DNA from: Mesorhizobium comanense
GTDB taxonomy: Bacteria; Pseudomonadota; Alphaproteobacteria; Rhizobiales; Rhizobiaceae
Direction of reading: 5' to 3'
Length of the DNA stretch: 64,000 nucleotides
Assembly: GCF_005503535.1 (NCBI RefSeq)
Contig: NZ_SCNN01000025.1
Location: forward strand, 26,548-90,547
Shown here: positions 44,406 through 51,442 of the stretch, piece after piece
Position numbering within the stretch: position 1 is the stretch's first letter
Layout: each line of letters opens with the position of its first letter
Translations under genes and position numbers: made by a program
Notes under the pieces: generated by a model
What the model saw: only the letters and a program-made list of their open reading frames with translations
Database searches by the model: none
Told to the model about the DNA's origin: nothing

Positions 44406-44698
44406 CCAAAATTTGCCTTCGGCACGGCAGAGAAGCGCAAAGGCCCGTGGATCTTCTCAAGCGAGACCTCTTCATCGTCACGGATGACGCGGTCGGGATC
44501 GTCTCCGTGCCCCTCCAGAACGAGATCGTGCGAGGGATCCCAGTCAGGGACCTTGGCTTTGATCTGTAACCCGGTCAGCACCGGCTGGTCAGTCTCGAAT
44601 TTCTCGCGCCCGACAAAGAAGGTATAGGCCTTCGGCTTATCGGGCTTGCCGCCGTCCTTGCCGTTGCTGGTCTGCTCCAGCACATCGTGTTTCGACAT
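44402..44698 (-). CDS. Multiubiquitin-domain (ubiquitin-like) protein
   Basis: Protein of 98 aa with one beta-grasp Ubl domain of the bacterial multiubiquitin type: YTFFVGREKFETDQPVLTGL starts the domain, EVSLEKIHGPLRFSAVP closes it, and the protein ends with KANFG, a glycine terminus that could be conjugated without processing. It starts at ATG 44698 and overlaps the E2 gene by 4 bp. It belongs to the ubiquitin-like conjugation operons described for bacteria by Iyer, Burroughs and Aravind, with later work on Bil systems showing a role against phage. Whether this operon still works is doubtful because of IS21. Confidence 0.75.
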   Translation of the reverse strand: MSKHDVLEQTSNGKDGGKPDKPKAYTFFVGREKFETDQPVLTGLQIKAKVPDWDPSHDLVLEGHGDDPDRVIRDDEEVSLEKIHGPLRFSAVPKANFG

Positions 44699-44735
44699 TT
44701 TGATCTCCTATCGGGCTGCCCGTCAGGTGGGACTC

Positions 44736-44804
44736 TTGACTAACTGGCAAATCGGATTCAATTTCACGAATCAGTCCATATCTGGACTAATCCATATCTG
44801 GACT
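44736..44804 (+). promoter_or_regulatory. Candidate promoter and tandem operator of the Xre-RES pair
   Basis: TTGACT at 44736-44741 with CAATTT 17 bases later is a possible promoter. Right after it, TCCATATCTGGACT occurs at 44775-44788 and 44791-44804, a 16-bp period. Each unit is close to a palindrome (AGTCCATATCTGGACT). This is the layout of an antitoxin-bound operator, and it lies before the antitoxin gene at 44856. Confidence 0.5.
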
Positions 44805-44855
44805 GCTTGTGAGTTTCAAGTTCGATTTTGGACTTACCATATTTACGGGGTATGC

Positions 44856-45242
44856 ATGGCTGGACACGCTCAGGACGTATCGATTGAACGAGGTGTCCAA
44901 GAGCGAACCGCGTTAGGAACCTTCATCAACATCGCGGACGCCTGGGGCTTAACGACGGATCAGCAGATCATCCTGCTTGGATCGCCGGCCAGGTCGACAT
45001 TCTTCAAATGGAAGAAAGAGGGGGGAGCGATCCCCAGCGATACGCTCGAACGGATTTCGCACGTGTTCAGTATCTACAAGTGCTTAAACATCTTGTTTCC
45101 GGATCCTCAGCGCGCTGATCAGTGGATAAAACGGGAGAATAAATATTGGCACGGCCGCAGCGCCCTCGATCACATGATGAAGGGGAGAATGGCGGACCTG
45201 ATTGATGTACGACGATATTTGGATGCGCAGCGGGGAGGATAG
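44856..45242 (+). CDS. Xre/MbcA/ParS-type antitoxin
   Basis: Antitoxin (128 aa) for the RES toxin that follows. The N-terminal helical DNA-binding region includes DAWGLTTDQQIILLGSPARS. The C-terminal toxin-binding domain ends RSALDHMMKGRMADLIDVRR with YLDAQRG after it, the typical MbcA/ParS pattern. I choose ATG 44856; the open frame upstream crosses the operator repeats. The stop shares one base with the GTG start of the toxin. Complexes of this kind normally repress their own promoter, here probably by the repeats at 44775-44804. Confidence 0.85.
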   Translation: MAGHAQDVSIERGVQERTALGTFINIADAWGLTTDQQIILLGSPARSTFFKWKKEGGAIPSDTLERISHVFSIYKCLNILFPDPQRADQWIKRENKYWHGRSALDHMMKGRMADLIDVRRYLDAQRGG

Positions 45243-45946
45243 TGTTGAGCGTCGACTATGTAGTGGTCGAGAGTACCTGGTATCGCCTCATCCCCTCGCG
45301 CTTCCCGCCCATCTCGTTATACGAGCGCGTCGCGCGGGAGGAGGTGTGGCCTGTTGTGACTTCGGTCGAAGATCTCACGAATCCCCGCGCGCAGATGCGC
45401 CGGCTGCTGACCGGGGATGCCCAGGTCGACGAAGCGTCCCCCAAACTACAGAACTGGAACCATGCTCCCTTTGCCTACCTGAATCCCGAGGGCACGTGGC
45501 TGCTGAGCCCGCTCTTCGGCGCCATGGAGTTGTGTGACTGCCTTCAGACCGCCCTCGCTATGTCTGTGCGCAAGCGCGAACTCTTCCTCTCGCGTACCGA
45601 GGAGCCGCCTCTCGACCTCGACATGCGGGTCCTCGGTACTCGCGTGAAGGGGCGACTTGCTGATTTGCGGGCGCTCGACCCGACCTTGACCCAAACGGCG
45701 CGGTGGGAGGTCGGGGAAGAGCTCTTAAATGTCGGCGCCGATGGTGCCCTATTCAATTGCCCCGTCCGGCCTGCCGGGACCTGCGTCGCGATCTTCAACG
45801 GAGACGTTCTCGCGAGAAGCGTTCAGGCCGAGCATTTCCGCTTCGTCTGGGACGGCTGTCACGTGAAGTCGGTATACAGCTTCGACAAGGGAGAGAATTT
45901 CAGGGCGGACGACCTGTTCAAGGACGCAGTGATGAAAGCGGCATAG
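45242..45946 (+). CDS. RES-domain toxin
   Basis: Toxin of 234 aa. RES-domain toxins are ADP-ribosyltransferase-like enzymes that degrade NAD+ or modify a target. The N-terminus TWYRLIPSRFPP carries the conserved arginine, the centre reads WLLSPLFGAMELCDCLQTAL with a conserved glutamate, and the C-terminal GTCVAIFNGDVLARS is near the serine region. The GTG start at 45242 overlaps the antitoxin stop by one base. It is longer than the minimal RES domain of about 150-170 residues, as in other Xre-linked RES toxins. Confidence 0.8.
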   Translation: MLSVDYVVVESTWYRLIPSRFPPISLYERVAREEVWPVVTSVEDLTNPRAQMRRLLTGDAQVDEASPKLQNWNHAPFAYLNPEGTWLLSPLFGAMELCDCLQTALAMSVRKRELFLSRTEEPPLDLDMRVLGTRVKGRLADLRALDPTLTQTARWEVGEELLNVGADGALFNCPVRPAGTCVAIFNGDVLARSVQAEHFRFVWDGCHVKSVYSFDKGENFRADDLFKDAVMKAA

Positions 45947-45985
45947 TCTAAGTCCGGCCTGTCGTCCCGTCGACAAACGGAGTCG

Positions 45986-46190
45986 TCAGACGTCGATCTC
46001 AACCTCTGGCCGCCGGTACAGCCACGGTGTGGCGATCGGAGCATCGAGATCCACATACTCAGCGGTACGTAACTTCGCCGCGAGACTGTATCGGATTTCC
46101 GTGTCGGCGCGACCCTCGGCTGGGTTTTCTCGCCACCAGCCGCCAGTCGGCAACGTAGCAATGGCGTTGCGCTGAGACAACTGGAGAGCA
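45986..46190 (-). pseudogene. C-terminal fragment resembling a subtilase (S8) peptidase tail
   Basis: About 65 codons read RNAIATLPTGGWWRENPAEG, RADTEIRYSLAAKL and VDLDAPIATP. I recall the GWW(R/K)E...RY(S/A)L...VDLYTPI pattern from the end of S8-family peptidases that occur with AAA ATPases in defence loci. The remainder of such a gene (catalytic D, H, S domain) is not upstream; the frame before it does not look like protein. The assignment is tentative. If correct it is the stump of another lost defence gene. Confidence 0.3.
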
Positions 46191-46596
46191 TGAGGAACTG
46201 TGGGACGGTTGGTTACGGAGGCTCCCCGAGCGGGCCGGAACCACGCCACAGAAAACGCCCGTTTGGTCGGCCGCAACGTGACTGCCGCACAAAACCTCAT
46301 GCTCCCCAAGATCAGCCCCCTCCAAAGACCATCAGACAGAATAAGCCTGATTATCGGGAGATAACCGGCCACTCCCACTGGTCATGGGCGCCTGGTGCGA
46401 AACTACTACTCGTTTATGTGCAGTCCGCCTTCATCTGCGATTAGACGATGCGTATTTCTTTACCAGCCATCCTTGACTGGTAGCCTAGCGACATCTATGT
46501 CTTGTCCCTAGAGACATATACGTCCGGTTGCGCCCTCTTGCAAACAGCGCAAACGCCGCGCATTTGTGTCCCGGAAGCTAGCAAAAGGACACTACC
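46191..46596. promoter_or_regulatory. Non-coding region with two palindromes before the wHTH gene
   Basis: This 406-bp stretch has no convincing gene. Near its right end are GACATCTATGTC (46490-46501), almost a perfect palindrome, and the similar GACATATACGTC (46513-46524), 23 bp apart. The first 12-mer occurs again at 48060-48071, before another gene of the same cassette. This looks like an operator pair. Confidence 0.5.
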
Positions 46597-47106
46597 ATGA
46601 CCGCAAATCCTCCACAAGAAGAAGACGCAACGCCGGCGCCGACGATCAAGACCAACAAAGCGTCCGCCGATAAATGGGGTCAACAGGTAATCGAGCTGGG
46701 CTTTTGCCTCGTTCCGTCTCTCTTGCTGCGCGCTCAGCAGCGTATCGGGCTTAATCCGACCCAGCTCGCCGTCCTCCTGCAATTGTGCGATTTCTGGTGG
46801 GATAAGGAGCGGAAACCATTTCCAAGCAAGGAGACCCTTGCGCAGCGGTTGAGCCTTAGTGAACGCCAGGTCCAACGGTACATTGCGGAACTGGAGCAGG
46901 CCGGATTGGTCCAGAGGATCGAGCGCCGTAGCAGCAATGGGGGCAAGCTCAGCAATACCTATGATTTGAGCGGACTTGTGAAGCGCCTTCAGGAACTAGA
47001 ACCTGAATTCCGCGAAATCGAAGAGTCGGCCAAGGCAGCCCGCAAGGCGGTGACGAAGCGTGGTTACAAAGCCACGCCGAAACCGAGCGTCGAGGCCGCA
47101 CGATGA
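46597..47106 (+). CDS. Winged helix-turn-helix protein
   Basis: Protein of 169 aa. Residues about 45-130 form an HTH_36-like winged helix: NPTQLAVLLQLCDFWWDKE, KPFPSKETLAQRLSLSERQV, and QRYIAELEQAGLVQRIERRS with the wing GGKLSNTYDLSGL. The C-terminal tail is helical and basic (ARKAVTKRGYKATPKPSV). Related domains occur in plasmid replication and regulatory proteins. It lies 46 bp before the DUF3800 gene. It is the most likely protein to bind the repeated 12-bp palindromes flanking this cassette, an inference from position only. Confidence 0.75.
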   Translation: MTANPPQEEDATPAPTIKTNKASADKWGQQVIELGFCLVPSLLLRAQQRIGLNPTQLAVLLQLCDFWWDKERKPFPSKETLAQRLSLSERQVQRYIAELEQAGLVQRIERRSSNGGKLSNTYDLSGLVKRLQELEPEFREIEESAKAARKAVTKRGYKATPKPSVEAAR

Positions 47107-47152
47107 TCCCCTGGGGCCCGATGGATAAAAAGAACAAGAGCGAGGGACTGGA

Positions 47153-48016
47153 ATGAGTTGGGCGCTATTTATTGACGAGTCAGGCCAAGATCGCCGGAAT
47201 TCGCCATATGAAGTGCTGGCAGGCGTTGCGATCGAGGACCGAAAGATATGGCCCCTCATCCGGCAACTTTCCGACGCTCAGCAGCATATCTTCGGGATGC
47301 GTCTTTATCAGGCTTACGGCCAGGAGGCGAAAGCCAAGGAGCTACTCAAGCCAAAAACTTTCAGACACGCTGCACAATTGCCAGCCTTCGAGCAGAACAC
47401 CCGCAGTCGCCTTGCGCGGGAAATCCTTCTTGATGGGACAGCAGTGACGCGCGATCGGTTGACTGCGCTCGGCCAGGCGAAGATCGCTTATTGCGAGTTT
47501 GCGCTCAACCTTGCTCGTAGCCACGGAGCACAGGTCTTCGCAACCATGGTCCCGCAATCAGCACCGCGGCCACCAAGCGATGAAGCGATGCGAAAGGACT
47601 ACGCCTTCCTATTCGAGCGCTTCTATTACTTTTTGAATGGAATGCCAGACGATCCGATGGGATATCTCGTGTTCGACGAGCTAGATAAGGCACAGAGCCA
47701 TGTCTTGCTTGGGCAGGTATCGAACTATTTCATAAGGACACGAAACGGCAGGGTGCGCGCCCGACTCATTATCCCGGAACCCTTCTTCGTACACAGCGAT
47801 CTAACGACGCTAATTCAGCTGACGGACATCGTCGCGTATGTGATCAGTTGGGGTTTGCGATTGAATGGCATGACGCTGCCGGCCAGACCCGAATTGGCGG
47901 GACTAGCTGATCGCGTAAAGCGAATCCGATTCAGTCGCGAGACCGAAGGAGGTGAAAAAATCTGGGGGATTAAGCACATTCGGGATCTGAGGCCTATCGC
48001 TCTCAACCCGGCATAA
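47153..48016 (+). CDS. DUF3800-family protein
   Basis: Protein of 287 aa. The N-terminal MSWALFIDESGQDRRNSPYE is the DUF3800 signature (FIDESG), and later GYLVFDELDKAQSH and LTTLIQLTDIVAYVISWGLR give the conserved acidic and C-terminal helix positions. The family is thought to have an RNase H-like arrangement of acidic residues and occurs often in mobile and defence regions, but its activity is not established. GGGA lies before ATG 47153. It lies between the wHTH gene and the HExxH gene, both in the same direction with about 50-bp gaps. Confidence 0.8.
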   Translation: MSWALFIDESGQDRRNSPYEVLAGVAIEDRKIWPLIRQLSDAQQHIFGMRLYQAYGQEAKAKELLKPKTFRHAAQLPAFEQNTRSRLAREILLDGTAVTRDRLTALGQAKIAYCEFALNLARSHGAQVFATMVPQSAPRPPSDEAMRKDYAFLFERFYYFLNGMPDDPMGYLVFDELDKAQSHVLLGQVSNYFIRTRNGRVRARLIIPEPFFVHSDLTTLIQLTDIVAYVISWGLRLNGMTLPARPELAGLADRVKRIRFSRETEGGEKIWGIKHIRDLRPIALNPA

Positions 48017-48059
48017 AAAAAGGCAATGCCCACGTTTCCGCGTACAAAGCCTCCGAGGA

Positions 48060-48071
48060 GACATCTATGTC
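48060..48071. promoter_or_regulatory. Second copy of the GACATCTATGTC palindrome, over a start codon
   Basis: Identical to 46490-46501. It covers the ATG at 48067 and directly follows a GAGGAG Shine-Dalgarno element. A protein bound here could block transcription or, less likely, translation of the following gene. Confidence 0.5.
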
Positions 48072-49851
48072 ATGGGGGGGCGAATGTCAACTTTATAGCA
48101 GATCGCGCAGAGTACCGGCGGCGAGACGACATACCGTCGGCGACGGTACGAGAGGTCAAATCACGCCTCAATTGTATGCGCAACCACAAGGCCGCAATAT
48201 GATCGTTTTCAACGACCTCAAACATGATTTGCTCGAACCGAGCGGAGGCATCCTGATGGCGCCTACGACGTTCGCGGCGACGTTGGAAGCTCATGGTCTC
48301 TACAGCACCAAACAATTCGTGCTGCGCTTGAGCCCGCGTGTTCATGAGTTGGTCGACGCCCTCGCCTCAGGCGACTTTGGGGGGCACGACCCTGCAGACC
48401 TCATCCAAGCCTACTCGACCTACATCCACGAGACTATCCACTGGTGGCAGCATGTAGGCTCGACCGCTGGCCTTATTTTCAGCCTCTGCTACCCAGCACA
48501 ATTTTCAAGCAGTCTCGAACACCTTCAAAAGGCGATCGCGGAAATTGGGCCGAAGAAATCATTAAAGCGATGGGCTGATGACGCGCTACTCCATGGCACG
48601 GCGCCCTCGGCCGAGGCGCTCGCGGAAGCTAACATTGCCGTCAACAATGCGCTGGACATCGAGTTCTACAAATTCTTCGCGCATAGCCCAAACCGGTCAT
48701 CCGAGCTTAGGCAGAACCAACATTTCGAGAGCGTCGGTCATTCGTACCGTATCGCCTATGGTAACACGCTGATGGCCCTGCTGCAGTCTTGCGATCTGGA
48801 GCCCGATAGCCTGCCTGATCCAGAACGATGGCAAGCAGAGTTCGATCGCCTCTCGGTCACGCGCCACGAGGGCTTCTACCATGGGTCGCCAATCACGCGC
48901 GGTGACGTGGGGCTTCACGCTATCTTCGAAGGCCAGGCGCGTTTCATCCAACTTCAGTTTCTCGCTTCGTCCGGCGGCCCCTCGACTTGCGCGGCCTACG
49001 CTGCCGACGGTTATCTGAGCGGCATCTACGTCGATGCGTTTACAGAGTTCCTTCGCCTCAGTGAGTCCGAATGGCCTGAGACAATCGACAGCCCCCTCGT
49101 CGGGCTGTTTCTGCTGATCTGCGACCTTTCGATCAACCCGACCCGCGGCTTTCCCCTCGATATCGAACGTTTCGAGGACTTCATTTCTGACGTCGATCCA
49201 GGCGCGCGATTCGCCCTGCTTTGTCAGGCCGCCCGAGAGCATCCTGAAGTGAAGCCAGCGATCCAAGCCTATAGCTCTGAAGAGTATGCTTTCGTTTCGC
49301 GCGTCCTCACCGACCGCTGCGGCTATGACGATCCGCTTGTCGCCCTACGAGCAGTCATAGCCGTGTCCGAAACGGTGGCGGGCCAGGCCCTCATGGCCGA
49401 ATGGGCGAGTTTCGAGTACTCCGCTGGTAACCTGCCCATCCGGGTTATGACCTCACATTTCATGGATCTCTGCAGGAGCAAGCTCACCCATCCACACTTC
49501 TTCTGCTGGGCGGGCAAAGCCTTAGCTCTGGGCCATACGACTCAGGTGTTCCAGGAGCTTTTCCTGCGACACTTGTCCCTCTTCACGGATCGCGCTGACT
49601 CACAGCAAATCTTCACCCGCGCGTTTGCGGGCCGAGAGGGCACCGCCCTGAAGCGCATGCTCGATACCTTCATGGCGTCGACGGTTCTCTACGACCTAAC
49701 ATTTCAATGGGTTCTTCGAGACGGACCCTTTCACTACGATTTTCGATCGCTGACCGGTGGCAGTCAGAACGAGGCCATGGAGATCTGGGCCAAGAACGCG
49801 TTCAAGGCCGCGTTCGGCCACCACCCAGACGATTTCGAGCAACTAAAGTAG
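48067..49851 (+). CDS. Putative HExxH (gluzincin-like) metallopeptidase
   Basis: Large protein (594 aa from ATG 48067). Near residue 125 it has TYIHETIHWWQHVGSTAG, a classic HExxH zinc motif, and about 160 residues later HAIFEGQARFIQLQF, whose glutamate could be the third ligand. I do not recognise a named family. ATG 48067 has GAGGAG at ideal spacing, but the first 44 residues look less protein-like, so MIVFNDLKHD at 48199 is an alternative start (550 aa). The composition is soluble, with no signal peptide or membrane segment. It may be the effector of a cassette with the wHTH and DUF3800 genes, which is inference. Confidence 0.6.
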   Translation: MSWGGECQLYSRSRRVPAARRHTVGDGTRGQITPQLYAQPQGRNMIVFNDLKHDLLEPSGGILMAPTTFAATLEAHGLYSTKQFVLRLSPRVHELVDALASGDFGGHDPADLIQAYSTYIHETIHWWQHVGSTAGLIFSLCYPAQFSSSLEHLQKAIAEIGPKKSLKRWADDALLHGTAPSAEALAEANIAVNNALDIEFYKFFAHSPNRSSELRQNQHFESVGHSYRIAYGNTLMALLQSCDLEPDSLPDPERWQAEFDRLSVTRHEGFYHGSPITRGDVGLHAIFEGQARFIQLQFLASSGGPSTCAAYAADGYLSGIYVDAFTEFLRLSESEWPETIDSPLVGLFLLICDLSINPTRGFPLDIERFEDFISDVDPGARFALLCQAAREHPEVKPAIQAYSSEEYAFVSRVLTDRCGYDDPLVALRAVIAVSETVAGQALMAEWASFEYSAGNLPIRVMTSHFMDLCRSKLTHPHFFCWAGKALALGHTTQVFQELFLRHLSLFTDRADSQQIFTRAFAGREGTALKRMLDTFMASTVLYDLTFQWVLRDGPFHYDFRSLTGGSQNEAMEIWAKNAFKAAFGHHPDDFEQLK

Positions 49852-49915
49852 GCCACGGCTCGAAGCCCTCAGGATATCGACCAATCGGCGGCTGGAGAAA
49901 TTTTATCGACGCTGC

Positions 49916-51442
49916 TCAGCCTGGCACGTTGAACAGCGGAGTTGCATTGTTTTGAGATACAATAAGAGTCAGCTTTTCTTTGGCCCGACTCAAGCCGACA
50001 TACAGAAGTCTGCGCTTGTATTCTGTCCCTGAAAACGCCGATCGATCGCACATCATGATCAAGGCATTCGCGCACTCAAGGCCTTTGGATTTGTGAATAG
50101 TGCTCAGGCATTTGCGTGGTGGTTGCGCGTGCGAGAACGTTCGACGCCGAGTAATTTCAGCGAATCCGTCTGCAGCTACATCAAAAGCTCCCATTCGGAC
50201 GGCGTCGCGGACTTCGCTCTTTAGATCGAACTCGATATCGCTGAAGCCATTTTCCTTTCGTTCTACGAGGCCGATGAGGTGCTCGAGCGCCTTGGCCACG
50301 CCACGATGGGACGGCTCCGCGATCAGATGGCTCGCGATTGCTTGCAACTGACCAGGCATCCCGCGCGCCGGTCTCGCGCACCTTTGTTGTACCTCGGCCT
50401 TGAGGCGATTGCCGTGGCTTGAAGCCGAAAATCTGACGCTGGTTGCATAGACGAAGGACAGAAAGCCATCGGCAATCGCATCGAGGTCTCCGGTGTGATT
50501 CCGGATACAAGCAGCCAGCGCCGAGAGGTGGTTGCGGGTGTGGCCTTCCCAAATGCGCACGGACCGACCGAAAAACGCGTTCAAATGTGCAACGCGTTCG
50601 TTACCGACAGTCATCACCAGAAGTTGCTCACTTTGCCGTAACAGGGAGCTGATTGGTGCCCTGTGCTCTCGTGACATGCCGATCGCCTTATGTGCAACCT
50701 GTGCTGAGTTCTCAGCGAAAAGTACCCTTAGCCCCGGGGGAAGGCTGCCGGTTAGGTCAATCGAGCCTCCATTTGAAAGGGCCCGACGAGCGTCCAAGAT
50801 CCACTCTCCCAGTTCGGGCGTGCCAGAAATCCAACGATGGGGTGTCGAGAGTTCTCCCCAACCGCCCGCATCTTTCAGGGCGGCCCAGCGCCCGAGTGTT
50901 GCGCGAATTTCTGCCTCGCTGTCAGCAAATATTACCTGCATCGGGTCACCGAACAAACGAAGGATTGATCCCGCCGAATGTACCGCGACGACCGCATGGT
51001 GCTGGTCAGCAGTCGCGTCCTGATGCTCGTCGCAGATGATAATTGGATAACGTTGTGAAGCAGCGCCCGCAACGATTGCGGAGCTCTCAAGGAGCTGACG
51101 GCATCGCGCGGCGACCACATCATACCGATCATTTTCGCGCGCCCAACCCGCAACGTCAGGAGGAAGATCCAGCGTGCGGTGGTAGATACTCGCGATTTCG
51201 GTAAGAAAGCTATCTATAGTCCGAATTTCGACGCGATTTGCGACGGCGCGCGTGCGAGCAGCGAAGACCGAGCGCGCTGCGTGTGTATGTGTCAGGATCA
51301 GGACACGGCCCTTAGACAGCGCTGACGCCGCGTCCATCGCAAACGACGAACCCTGATGCGTCTTCCCGCATCCTGCCGGTGCCTCGATTGTGACCAAAGG
51401 GAGGTCAGACCGCAGCAGCGATGCGACTTCGTCATCCGTCAC
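49916..51442 (-). CDS. gajB: Gabija GajB-like UvrD/PcrA-type helicase
   Basis: SF1A helicase (508 aa). Walker A is EAPAGCGKTHQG near residue 20, motif II is IIICDEHQDATADQ, motif III region is LFGDPMQVIF, motif V CLSTIHKSKGLECAN and motif VI RRLLYVGLSRAKEKLTLI. It is shorter than UvrD (about 700) and close to GajB (about 500). The GTG start overlaps the GajA-like stop by 4 bp. In Gabija, GajB senses DNA ends and stimulates the GajA nuclease, leading to cutting of phage DNA or nucleotide depletion. Class 2 OLD nucleases with a UvrD-like partner are this same arrangement. Confidence 0.87.
   Translation of the reverse strand: MTDDEVASLLRSDLPLVTIEAPAGCGKTHQGSSFAMDAASALSKGRVLILTHTHAARSVFAARTRAVANRVEIRTIDSFLTEIASIYHRTLDLPPDVAGWARENDRYDVVAARCRQLLESSAIVAGAASQRYPIIICDEHQDATADQHHAVVAVHSAGSILRLFGDPMQVIFADSEAEIRATLGRWAALKDAGGWGELSTPHRWISGTPELGEWILDARRALSNGGSIDLTGSLPPGLRVLFAENSAQVAHKAIGMSREHRAPISSLLRQSEQLLVMTVGNERVAHLNAFFGRSVRIWEGHTRNHLSALAACIRNHTGDLDAIADGFLSFVYATSVRFSASSHGNRLKAEVQQRCARPARGMPGQLQAIASHLIAEPSHRGVAKALEHLIGLVERKENGFSDIEFDLKSEVRDAVRMGAFDVAADGFAEITRRRTFSHAQPPRKCLSTIHKSKGLECANALIMMCDRSAFSGTEYKRRLLYVGLSRAKEKLTLIVSQNNATPLFNVPG

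Noticed and set aside
43723..44698. Calling the Ubl operon type II CBASS
   Set aside because: There is no CD-NTase or effector gene, and the E2 is not fused to an E1.
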